From Kribbella italica (lineage in GTDB: Bacteria; Actinomycetota; Actinomycetes; Propionibacteriales; Kribbellaceae), in assembly GCF_014205135.1 (NCBI RefSeq), contig NZ_JACHMY010000001.1, positions 4,526,001 to 4,590,000 of the forward strand: a stretch of 64,000 bases of DNA, in the 5' to 3' direction. Below, one piece after another: positions 33,842-41,119 of the stretch (position 1 is its first letter; every line of letters starts with the position of its first letter). A program made the position numbers and the translations under genes. Below the pieces are notes generated by a model, which worked only from the letters and a program-made list of their open reading frames with translations, had not been told where the DNA came from and ran no database searches.

Positions 33842-33879
33842 ACCTACGCAACCGTAGGTTACGGTTGCGTAGGTACGAT
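33842..33879 (+). promoter_or_regulatory. 33-base perfect palindrome and -10 box upstream of hemolysin III
   Basis: ACCTACGCAACCGTA (33842-33856) and TACGGTTGCGTAGGT (33860-33874) are perfect reverse complements around GGT. The half contains nested palindromes (AACC-GTA-GGTT). TACGAT (33874-33879), touching its right end, has the form of a -10 box and lies about 30 bases before the ATG. The size and position suggest a repressor operator, probably for a TetR-type protein encoded elsewhere. Confidence 0.7.
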
Positions 33880-33908
33880 TTCCGACGGCGTTCCGAGGAG
33901 GATGGCGC

Positions 33909-34625
33909 ATGACGGCCAAGACCGTGTCCGGCGGCACCACCCCCACCGAACCGCCGGCCGAACGCGAGACCGGGCACCGCCTGGGCCAGGCGCTGAAGCC
34001 GAAGCTGCGCGGCTGGCTGCACGCCGGCACCTTCCCGTTCGCGACCGCCGCGGGCATCGTGCTGATCTGCCTGGCGCCGAGCGCGAGCGCCCGCTGGGCC
34101 GCGGCCGTCTACACGCTGGGCTCGATGCTGCTGTTCGGCATCTCGGCGCTGTACCACCGGTTCTACTGGGGCCCGACCGGCGAGGCGGTCCTGCGCCGGC
34201 TCGACCACAGCAACATCTTCCTGCTGATCGCCGGCACCTACACCCCGCTGGGCATGGTGCTGCTGAGCGGCAACGACCGGATCCTGCTGCTCAGCACCGC
34301 CTGGGGCGGCGCGCTGATCGGCATCCTGTTCCGGATCTTCTGGGTCGGCGCCCCGCGCTGGCTCTACACGCCGATCTACCTGGCGCTCGGCTGGGTCGCG
34401 ATCTTCTGGATGAACGACTTCTACCACCTCGGCGGCGCCTCGGTCGTGACGCTGCTGGCCGTCGGCGGCGGGCTCTACTCGATCGGCGCGGTCATCTACG
34501 GCACCAAACGGCCGAACCCGTCACCGCTGTGGTTCGGCTTCCACGAGATCTTCCACGCGTGCACGGTGGCCGCGTTCGTCTGCCACTACGTCGCCGTCAG
34601 CATCGCCACCTACCGCGCCGGCTGA
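33909..34625 (+). CDS. Hemolysin III / PAQR-family membrane protein (YqfA-like)
   Basis: A 238-residue seven-helix membrane protein of the hemolysin III (PAQR-related) family. Diagnostic pieces: GWLHAGTFPFATAAGIVLI, SALYHRFYWGPTGEAVLRRLDHSNIFLLIAGTYTPL, and WFGFHEIFHACTVAAFVCHYVAV. Conserved histidines at YHR, DHSN and HEIFH are candidate metal ligands. Function in bacteria is unsettled; a membrane-homeostasis role is favoured. GAGGAGG lies upstream of the ATG. Strong palindromic operator precedes it. Convergent overlap of 16 bases with the MarR gene. Confidence 0.93.
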   Translation: MTAKTVSGGTTPTEPPAERETGHRLGQALKPKLRGWLHAGTFPFATAAGIVLICLAPSASARWAAAVYTLGSMLLFGISALYHRFYWGPTGEAVLRRLDHSNIFLLIAGTYTPLGMVLLSGNDRILLLSTAWGGALIGILFRIFWVGAPRWLYTPIYLALGWVAIFWMNDFYHLGGASVVTLLAVGGGLYSIGAVIYGTKRPNPSPLWFGFHEIFHACTVAAFVCHYVAVSIATYRAG

Positions 34626-35077
34626 CCGCTGCCCCGGGAGGCGCCGATCTCGATCAGCGCCTGCCGGAAGTCGGCGTACCGGTCGTCGCCCAGCCGCTCG
34701 GCCCAGAGCCGCTCCACCCGGTCGATCGCACGCCGGGCGAAGGCCGTCGCCTCGTCGCCCTTGCCCGTACGCCGGACCAGCCGCACCCGCCGATCCGTCT
34801 CCAGCCGCGCGGACTCGGCGTACCCCTGAGCCTGCAGGTAGTCGACGTGCTGCCCGAGCCCCTGCTTGCTCATCCCCGCGTGCGCGGCCAGGTCGGTGAT
34901 CCGCGCGCCGTCCGGCGGGATCAGGTCGAGCAGCCGGTAGTGCGACACCCGCAGCCCCGGGAACGGCTGCCCCGGACCCTCCAGGATCTCCTCGCGCATC
35001 CTGGCCATCACCGCGCCGAGCAGGTTGGCGACGTGCGGCGGATGATTCAGACCCGGAAGGCCGTTGACGGAAGTCAT
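34610..35077 (-). CDS. MarR-family transcriptional regulator
   Basis: A 155-residue winged-helix regulator. The core reads LRVSHYRLLDLIPPDGARITDLAAHAGMSKQGLGQHVDYLQAQGYAESARLETDRRVRLVRRTGKG, with recognition helix KQGLGQHVDYL and a D-x-R-x-R wing. MarR proteins typically repress divergent genes and release with a small ligand. Divergent from a phosphotransferase gene with 54 bases between and an inverted repeat in the gap. Confidence 0.93.
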   Translation of the reverse strand: MTSVNGLPGLNHPPHVANLLGAVMARMREEILEGPGQPFPGLRVSHYRLLDLIPPDGARITDLAAHAGMSKQGLGQHVDYLQAQGYAESARLETDRRVRLVRRTGKGDEATAFARRAIDRVERLWAERLGDDRYADFRQALIEIGASRGSGQPAR

Positions 35078-35084
35078 AAAGCCA

Positions 35085-35106
35085 CTTTACTATCCAAATG
35101 GTAAAG
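35085..35106. promoter_or_regulatory. MarR-type operator between divergent genes
   Basis: CTTTAC (35085-35090) and GTAAAG (35101-35106) form an inverted repeat around TATCCAAATG, an AT-rich patch in GC-rich DNA. An overlapping TAAAG-CCA-CTTTA lies to the left. The spacing of about two helical turns fits a MarR dimer site. Confidence 0.6.
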
Positions 35107-35131
35107 CTGCTTTGCTTTCCGGGGGGATCTC

Positions 35132-36307
35132 ATGACCATCACCGCACTCGAACCACTCGGCCGGGACGCGCCCGACGACGACCAGCTCACCGCGCTCGTC
35201 CGGGCGATCACCGGCGACCCGCACGCCGTACCGCTCAGCAGCCGGGCCGAGCCCTTCCCGTACGCGATCGGTACGCCGACCACCGCCGCGCTGATCCGCG
35301 TCCTCGGCACGGCCCGTCTGGCCGACGGGTCGACCACCGACTGGTGCAGCTTCGTCAAGCAGCTCCAGTCGGCCCGCCACTGGGAGCTGCTCCACCTGAT
35401 CCCCGAGCCGCTCCGGGAGGACCTGGTCCAGAACATCCCCTGGCGGCTGGAGCTGGCCGTGCACCGCAGCGACATCGGCGCGCTGATGCCCGAGGGGCTG
35501 CGCCTACCGGCGACGTACCGGATCGACGAGTACGACGACGACCGGGCGACGCTCTGGATGGAGCACGTCGTCCAGGAGCCGGGGATCTGGGGCCTCGAAC
35601 GCTTCGGCCGGGCGGCCTTCCTGCTCGGGCAGTTGTCGGCCCGCCGCCAGCCGCACCTGGTGCAGCCGTTCCTGCCCCGGCCCGGCGTCGACCAGCCGGG
35701 CATCGGGCTGCGGTACTACACCAACGGCCGCGTCACGATGAGCGCCTTGCCGGCCCTGGCCGACCCGCATACGTGGCGTCACCCGCTGCTCGCCGCAGCC
35801 GTCTGCAACACCGGCGAGCACGGCCTGCGCGACGACCTGCTCGAGCTGAGCGAGCAACTGCCCGGCGTACTGGATGGCCTGGACGCGTTGCCGCAGTGCT
35901 ATCAGCACGGCGACGCGAGCCCGCAGAACCTGCTGGTCCCGCTGGGCAGTCCGGACGAGTTCGTGGTGATCGACTGGGGGTTCGACTGCCCGCAGGCGGT
36001 CGGCTTCGATCTGGGCCAGCTCCTGATCGGGCTCGCCCACGCCGGTGAGCTGTCGCCCGCCGCGCTGCCTGCCGTGCACCAGGTGATCCTCGAGGCGTTC
36101 ACGGAGGGGTTGGCCGCCGAGGGGATGCCGGTGCCGCAGGAGCAGGTCCGGTACGGGTATCTGGGGTCCCTGCTGGCCCGGGCGACGTTCACCGCGCTCC
36201 CGCTGGAGAACTTCGGCGCACCCGCGACCGACTCCGCCGTGGCACTCTTCGAGGACCGGGTGCTGCTCACCCGGGCCCTGATCGACCTGACCAAGCAGCT
36301 CAGCTAG
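35132..36307 (+). CDS. APH-family phosphotransferase
   Basis: A 391-residue aminoglycoside phosphotransferase/choline-kinase-like protein. Catalytic loop YQHGDASPQNLLV (Brenner motif, about 265-277) and VIDWGFDCPQAVGFDLGQLLIG (DFG-like metal site, about 287-308) are clear. The N-lobe (SFVKQLQSARHWELLHLI) retains the ATP-binding Lys. Substrate may be an antibiotic or a metabolite, unknown. MarR control in cis suggests induction by its substrate or a related compound. Confidence 0.86.
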   Translation: MTITALEPLGRDAPDDDQLTALVRAITGDPHAVPLSSRAEPFPYAIGTPTTAALIRVLGTARLADGSTTDWCSFVKQLQSARHWELLHLIPEPLREDLVQNIPWRLELAVHRSDIGALMPEGLRLPATYRIDEYDDDRATLWMEHVVQEPGIWGLERFGRAAFLLGQLSARRQPHLVQPFLPRPGVDQPGIGLRYYTNGRVTMSALPALADPHTWRHPLLAAAVCNTGEHGLRDDLLELSEQLPGVLDGLDALPQCYQHGDASPQNLLVPLGSPDEFVVIDWGFDCPQAVGFDLGQLLIGLAHAGELSPAALPAVHQVILEAFTEGLAAEGMPVPQEQVRYGYLGSLLARATFTALPLENFGAPATDSAVALFEDRVLLTRALIDLTKQLS

Positions 36308-36770
36308 GAGTCAGCAGGAAGACCCGAATGTCCCGCCCACTCCGTTCCACGTAGGTGTCGTACGCCGGGTACATCTTCGTCACCAGCTGCCAGAGCCGAT
36401 CCCTCTCCTCCCCCGCAACCAGTTCAGCCCGCACCGGCACGGTCTGCCCACCTGGCAGCACCACAACGGCTTCGTCATGGGCCAGCAGGTTCGCCGACCA
36501 CGCCGGATGATGCTGCTGCCCCCAGTTGGACGCGGTCACCACGAACGAGTCACCGTCCTGTGCGTAGAGCAGCGGGGACGTCCTCTGTTGCCCTGACTTG
36601 CGCCCGGTGGTCGTCAGCAGCAGCGTCGGCAACTGGTGCCTGCCGAGGATGTTGATCCGGCCACCTGATCGCTTCAGCAGCCAGCAATCCACCGGCATGA
36701 CCCGCCGGCCGGCCGCGGCGAACCACGACTGGTGGCCTAACAGCCGGATGACATTCGTGTACCAGCCCAT
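36300..36770 (-). CDS. Nitroreductase/deazaflavin-dependent oxidoreductase (Ddn-like, putative F420)
   Basis: A 156-residue split-barrel protein of the Ddn family, which uses F420H2 to reduce quinones or nitro-compounds at the membrane. Pattern: LPTLLLTTTGRKSGQQRTSPLLYAQDGDSFVVTASNWGQQHHPAWSANLLAHDEAVVVLPGG, then ERDRLWQLVTKMYPAYDTYVERSGRDIRVFLLTP, which is diagnostic. Standard length. Overlaps the end of the convergent phosphotransferase by eight bases. Confidence 0.92.
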   Translation of the reverse strand: MGWYTNVIRLLGHQSWFAAAGRRVMPVDCWLLKRSGGRINILGRHQLPTLLLTTTGRKSGQQRTSPLLYAQDGDSFVVTASNWGQQHHPAWSANLLAHDEAVVVLPGGQTVPVRAELVAGEERDRLWQLVTKMYPAYDTYVERSGRDIRVFLLTPS

Positions 36771-36814
36771 GCACGAAGTCTGACGGGCGGCTCGAAGTGG
36801 GTAGACAGGAGGGT

Positions 36815-37303
36815 GTGAGGAACCTTCGTCTTGCCGCCGCTAGTGCTACTGCCGCCGCCGGTCTGCTGTTGGCCGGCTGCGGAGACGACTCGGGCGCGGG
36901 GAGCAGTCCCAGCCCAACTGCGTCCAGTACACCAACCCCGAGCGCGCCTCAGGCGCAACCCATCACCGTCACCCGGACCGGCGGTTTCGCGGGCTTCGAC
37001 GACAAGGTCGTGATCGGCACCGACGGCGTCACCACGGTCAGCCAGCGCGGCAAGCAGACGCACAAGTGCAAGCTCGACGCGGCCTTCCTCACCTCGCTGC
37101 ACACCGCGGTGGGTCAGGTCGACTGGGCCGGGATCGGTTCGACCAAGCCGACGATCAAGCACCCCGACGACATGATCATCGCGATCTCGGCCGGTGGCGG
37201 CATCGCCCGGATGGAAGATCCGCGCCTGAAGCCGCTGGCGACTCCGGTGACCCAGCTGCTCACCGAAGCCGCCGCGCCGGGCAAGCTCTGCAAACCGGTC
37301 TAG
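36815..37303 (+). CDS. Putative lipoprotein, unknown function
   Basis: A 162-residue exported protein. The N-terminus MRNLRLAAASATAAAGLLLAGCGDDSG has a clear lipobox (LLAGC). A Ser/Pro/Thr linker follows, then a domain (about 50-160) with ITVTRTGGFAGFDDKVVIGTDGVTTVSQRG and HPDDMIIAISAGGGIARMEDPRLKPLATPVTQLL. The pattern recalls small actinobacterial protealysin-inhibitor-like proteins, which is only a suggestion. GTG at 36815 is chosen for the signal peptide although AGGAGGG is only about two bases away; GTG at 36797 is the alternative. It shares the bases CTAG of its stop with the convergent peptidase stop. Confidence 0.75.
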   Translation: MRNLRLAAASATAAAGLLLAGCGDDSGAGSSPSPTASSTPTPSAPQAQPITVTRTGGFAGFDDKVVIGTDGVTTVSQRGKQTHKCKLDAAFLTSLHTAVGQVDWAGIGSTKPTIKHPDDMIIAISAGGGIARMEDPRLKPLATPVTQLLTEAAAPGKLCKPV

Positions 37304-38724
37304 CTCGTACCGAGCACCACATCGTCGATCACGAAGCTCGTCTGGAGCGACGAGTCCTCCTGGCCGACGAACTTCACGGTGACCGTCCTGCCCTTATACG
37401 CCGTGACGTCGTACGTCTTCTGCACGTACGCCGTCGCCTTGTTCAGGTTCGACAAGGTCGCCAGCGTCGACGTCGTCGCGCCGTCGACCACCTGAACCTT
37501 CACCGTGTCGTACACCGTGGACCCCGTGGTCTCCGCGGTGTCGATCCGGACCCAGAACGACAGGCTCGCCGCGGTCGCCGAGGCCGGGATCGCGACCGAC
37601 TGGCCGACGTTCTCGGTGCTCGACCGGCCGTTGCCCTGCAGCCAGGCCTTGTAGCTGCCGCCGTGCGCCGGCTTCGAGCTGGAGTTGGTGATCACGCCGG
37701 TGGTCCCGGTCCAGTTCGTCGCGCCGGACTCGAAGCCCGGGTTGAGCAGCAGGTTGCCGCCGGTCGGCGGGTTCGTGGTGCCGTAGTCCTTCTGGGCGTA
37801 GTTCCAGACCATGTGGCCGATCGCGTCGCTCTGCCGGTCCAGCGAGGTCAGGTTCAGGTTGTTGATGGTGTCGCACGAACGGTGGTAGCAGGGGTCGTAG
37901 GCCTGCCCCGCCGTACCGCCCCACTTGGCCGCCTGCGCCGACGTCTTGATGCCCTCGGCACCGGAGAACGTCCCGGCGGTGGGGATTCCGAGCGACCGGA
38001 AGGCCGCGTGGTCCGACCGGCCCTGCACGTCGATGTACTCGGTCTGGATCGACTTGCTGGTGAAGTACGCCGTGAGGTCGTCACGAGCGCCGTTGCCGGC
38101 CGGGTTGTCGTTGTAGACGAAGTAGCCCGGGTTCGGCGAACCGGTCATGTCGAAGTTCAGGTACAGCTCGATCTTGTCGCGCTCGGCCGCGGGCAGGTTG
38201 TTGACGTAGTACTTCGAACCGACCAGACCGAGCTCCTCGGCACCCCAGAAGCCGAACCGCAGCCGGTTGCGCGGCGTCTGCCCGCTCGCGGCGTAGGCCA
38301 GCGCGGTCTCCAGGACGCCGGAGCTGCCGGTGCCGTTGTCGTTGATGCCCGGACCCGAGCTGACGCTGTCCAGGTGCGAGCCGGCCATCACGACGTGGTT
38401 CGCATCGCCGAACGGCCACTCCGCGATCACGTTGTACGACGTACCGGCCGACGTCGAGAAGGACTGCAGCGTGGTGGTGTAGCCGGCCGCGTCGAGCTTG
38501 GACCTCACCCAGTCGGCCGACGCGCGGTAGCCGGGCCGGCCGGTGTAGCGGTTGCCACCGTTGCTGGTGGCAATGGACTGGAGCTGGTCGAGATGGGCCT
38601 TGACGTTGGTGACCGAGATGTCGGGGGACTCGGCAACGGTCGTGGCGGTGGCGGCGGCGCTCGGCACCAGGGCGGTGGAGACGAGCGCTGCGGTCAGTAC
38701 GCCGTACAGGGTGGTCTTGGACAT
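37300..38724 (-). CDS. Secreted M28-family aminopeptidase with C-terminal beta-sandwich domain
   Basis: A 474-residue secreted zinc aminopeptidase of the Streptomyces griseus type. Signal peptide residues 1-25. The M28 domain (about 40-320) shows MAGSHLDSVSSGPGINDNGTG (zinc His and bridging Asp), FWGAEELGLVGSKYYV (catalytic Glu and zinc Glu), NFDMTGSPN and CYHRSCDTINNL (last zinc His). Residues about 332-474 form a carbohydrate-binding/MAM-like beta-sandwich starting NPGFESGATNW, nearly identical to the C-terminus of the adjacent M4 protease. AAGGGAG precedes the ATG at 38724. Confidence 0.94.
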   Translation of the reverse strand: MSKTTLYGVLTAALVSTALVPSAAATATTVAESPDISVTNVKAHLDQLQSIATSNGGNRYTGRPGYRASADWVRSKLDAAGYTTTLQSFSTSAGTSYNVIAEWPFGDANHVVMAGSHLDSVSSGPGINDNGTGSSGVLETALAYAASGQTPRNRLRFGFWGAEELGLVGSKYYVNNLPAAERDKIELYLNFDMTGSPNPGYFVYNDNPAGNGARDDLTAYFTSKSIQTEYIDVQGRSDHAAFRSLGIPTAGTFSGAEGIKTSAQAAKWGGTAGQAYDPCYHRSCDTINNLNLTSLDRQSDAIGHMVWNYAQKDYGTTNPPTGGNLLLNPGFESGATNWTGTTGVITNSSSKPAHGGSYKAWLQGNGRSSTENVGQSVAIPASATAASLSFWVRIDTAETTGSTVYDTVKVQVVDGATTSTLATLSNLNKATAYVQKTYDVTAYKGRTVTVKFVGQEDSSLQTSFVIDDVVLGTS

Positions 38725-38754
38725 TGGTGAACTCCCTTGCTTCACAAAGAAGCC

Positions 38755-38789
38755 GGGGCGCACACACTCGGGCGGGAGGTGTGCGCCCC
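38755..38789 (-). terminator. 11-bp hairpin between M4 and M28 protease genes
   Basis: GGGGCGCACAC (38755-38765) and GTGTGCGCCCC (38779-38789) are perfect complements around a 13-base loop. It starts 22 bases after the M4 protease stop. The two protease genes are therefore probably separate transcripts. Confidence 0.75.
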
Positions 38790-38811
38790 GGACGGGACCA
38801 GCAGGCTCAGG

Positions 38812-40893
38812 TCAGGAGCCGGCGACCAGCGAGACGTCGTCGATCACGAAGCTCGTCTGCAGCGACGAGTCCTCCTGGCCGAGGAACTTCACCGTGACCG
38901 TCTTGCCCTTGTACTGCGTCACGTTGAAGGTCTTCTGCACGTACGACGTCGACTTGTTCAGGTTCGACAGCGTGCCGAGCGTGGTGGTGGTGCCACCGTC
39001 GACGACCTGGACCTTCACCGTGTCGTAGACCGTCGAGCCGGTGGTCTCCGCGGTGTCGATCCGGACCCAGAACGACAGGCTGGCCGTCGTGGCCGCGGCC
39101 GGGATGGCGACGGACTGGGTGATGTTCTCGGTGGTCGAGCGGCCGTTGCCCTGCAGCCACGCCTTGTACGACCCGGTGCGGGCCGGCTTCGACGAGCTGT
39201 TGGTGATCACTCCGGTGGTGCCGCCCCAGTTGGTGGCGCCGGACTCGAAGCCCGGGTTCTTGACCAGGTTGTCACCGGTCGGCGGCTCCGGGTCGGTGCC
39301 ACCGCCACAGGCGGCGGTGCCGGCCGGGACGGAGATCGCGGAGAACGCGGCCTCGATGCCCTTGCACTGCGTGGAGTCCGCGCCGTACAGCTCCTTGGCC
39401 GAGTTGATCGCGCCTTCACGGGCGTCGCGGTAGGTGCTGCCCGAGGTGAGCTTGGTGCTCAGCGTGCGGTACCAGACCTTGGCGGCCACGTCGCGACCGA
39501 CCGGGGTGATCGTCGCGCCGTTGCAGGCGGTGCTCGTGTGGGTGACCCCACCGATGACCTTGCTGCCGGTGCCCTCGGAGGCCAGGTAGAACCAGTGGTT
39601 CAGCGGGCCGGAGGAGTAGTGCGGGTCGGCGCCGCTGACGGCACTGCTCCAGCAGTCGTAGCTGCGGCCGTCCTTGTTCGGCTTGTCCATGTAGCGCAGC
39701 GGCGTGCCGTTGCCGTTGATGTTGATCTTCTCGCCGATCAGGTAGTCCCCCGGGTCCTGCGCGTTGTTCGCGGAGAACTCGACGGCGGTGCCGAAGATGT
39801 CCGAGGTGGACTCGTTCAGGCCGCCCGCGTCGCCGAAGTAGTTCAGGTTCGCGGTCGCCTCGGTGACACCGTGGCTCATCTCGTGGCCGGCCACGTCGAT
39901 GGCGGTCAGCGGCCGGGCGTTGCCCGCGCCGTCGCCGTACGTCATCTGGGTGCCGTCCCAGAACGCGTTCACGTACGCGTTGCCGTAGTGCACGCGGGAC
40001 CGCGCACCCTGGCCGTTGTTGAAGATGCCGTTGCGGCCGTGGACGTTCTTGTAGTAGTCCCAGGTCAGCTGGGCGCCGAAGTGCGCGTCGACACCGGCGG
40101 TCTGGCGGTTCGCGGTGGTACCGCTGCCCCAGGTGTCGTCGGGGTCGGTGAAGAGCGTGCCGCTGCCGGACGTCGCGCCGTTCAGGTCGGTGGTGTTGTT
40201 GCCACCGCGGCTCGGGTCGCTCATCGAGAAGCTGCCCGACGTACCGATGCTCACCTGGCCGGAGTACATCGAGTTGCCGGTACCGGTCTTGATCTCGTCG
40301 TCCTGGGCGAGGACGGCGCCGGACTTGGCATCGATGTAGCTGTGCAGCACCGACGGGGTCTGGTCGGCCTTGGTGCCGGTGGTGACGACCTCGTAGGCAA
40401 GGACCGGCTTGCCGGTGGCCGCGAAGACGATCAGCGAACCCTTGTTGCTGGTCGCCTTGAACTCGGCCGACTTGGCCGCCGTACCGAGTGCCGAGGCCTG
40501 GGACAAGGTCGGCTTGGTCGAGCTGACGGCGACGCTCTTGGCACCGCGGTTGTAGGTCACCCCGCCGATCGCCTCGCCCTTGCGCTCGACGATCAGGTCA
40601 CCGCCGACGACCTTCAGGCCGTTGAAGGTGCGGTCGTAGTGCACGTACTCGGTGCCGTCCAGGTCCGCCGCGACGCCGCGGGCGACGAGCTGCTCGCCTC
40701 CGCCGAGTCCGAGGGCGGCGGCCGTCTGCGCGGTCAGCGCGTTCTCGGCCTTGATGGCGGCCGGCTCGTTGAAGCCGGATGCCGGGAGCGGGGCCGTACG
40801 GTTGGCGGCTCCGGCGGGCGTGCCGGTGATGGTCGCAGCCAGACCCGCTGCTGCGACGATGGCCACCGCCCCTGCTGATGTCAGTCGTTTCAA
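38812..40893 (-). CDS. Secreted M4-family (thermolysin-like) metallopeptidase with C-terminal beta-sandwich domain
   Basis: A 693-residue pre-pro-protease. Signal peptide about 1-29. The propeptide (about 30-210: FTP/PepSY-like, ALGLGGGEQLVARGVAADLDGTEYVHYDRTFNGLKVVGGDLIVERKGEA) precedes the M4 catalytic domain (about 235-545). Zinc site VAGHEMSHGVTEATANL with downstream GGLNESTSDIFG, and catalytic His in YSSGPLNHWFYLASE, are intact. A Gly/Asp/Pro linker leads to the 150-residue C-terminal domain, about 85 percent identical by eye to that of the M28 neighbour. The start is TTG (MKRLTSAG) with GAGGAG about eight bases upstream. Confidence 0.95.
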   Translation of the reverse strand: MKRLTSAGAVAIVAAAGLAATITGTPAGAANRTAPLPASGFNEPAAIKAENALTAQTAAALGLGGGEQLVARGVAADLDGTEYVHYDRTFNGLKVVGGDLIVERKGEAIGGVTYNRGAKSVAVSSTKPTLSQASALGTAAKSAEFKATSNKGSLIVFAATGKPVLAYEVVTTGTKADQTPSVLHSYIDAKSGAVLAQDDEIKTGTGNSMYSGQVSIGTSGSFSMSDPSRGGNNTTDLNGATSGSGTLFTDPDDTWGSGTTANRQTAGVDAHFGAQLTWDYYKNVHGRNGIFNNGQGARSRVHYGNAYVNAFWDGTQMTYGDGAGNARPLTAIDVAGHEMSHGVTEATANLNYFGDAGGLNESTSDIFGTAVEFSANNAQDPGDYLIGEKININGNGTPLRYMDKPNKDGRSYDCWSSAVSGADPHYSSGPLNHWFYLASEGTGSKVIGGVTHTSTACNGATITPVGRDVAAKVWYRTLSTKLTSGSTYRDAREGAINSAKELYGADSTQCKGIEAAFSAISVPAGTAACGGGTDPEPPTGDNLVKNPGFESGATNWGGTTGVITNSSSKPARTGSYKAWLQGNGRSTTENITQSVAIPAAATTASLSFWVRIDTAETTGSTVYDTVKVQVVDGGTTTTLGTLSNLNKSTSYVQKTFNVTQYKGKTVTVKFLGQEDSSLQTSFVIDDVSLVAGS

Positions 40894-40993
40894 GACAACA
40901 TCTCCTCACGGTGTGGTCGCTGTTTGGGCGCAGCGACCAATTCAATTGGGGACGCCGGACGCAAGTGACCCAGCAGTGCCACTGCCTCAGTTG

Positions 40994-41008
40994 TGACACT
41001 GTGTGTCA
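40994..41008. promoter_or_regulatory. Palindrome TGACAC-TGT-GTGTCA upstream of the M4 protease
   Basis: TGACAC (40994-40999) and GTGTCA (41003-41008) form a perfect inverted repeat about 100 bases before the protease start. It is a plausible binding site for a regulator of protease expression. No regulator gene is adjacent. Confidence 0.45.
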
Positions 41009-41043
41009 GGACATGCGCATCCTGTTACATCCGACTGAGGGAG

Positions 41044-41071
41044 GACTCTCCACCCGGCGGAGGCGAGAGTC
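41044..41071 (-). terminator. Weak hairpin after the DUF255 gene
   Basis: GACTCTC (41044-41050) pairs with GAGAGTC (41065-41071) around a 14-base loop containing further GC pairs. It is about 50 bases past the DUF255 stop on the minus strand. Confidence 0.45.
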
Positions 41072-41119
41072 AAGGGAATCTCGCGAAACGACAGGGAAAA
41101 CCCGCGTTGGCCCGCGTTG

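Noticed and set aside
38737..40878. 713-codon plus-strand reading frame opposite the M4 protease
   Set aside because: Antisense shadow of a gene with a complete HExxH site and signal peptide; the composition is Val/Arg/Gly-rich without domains.
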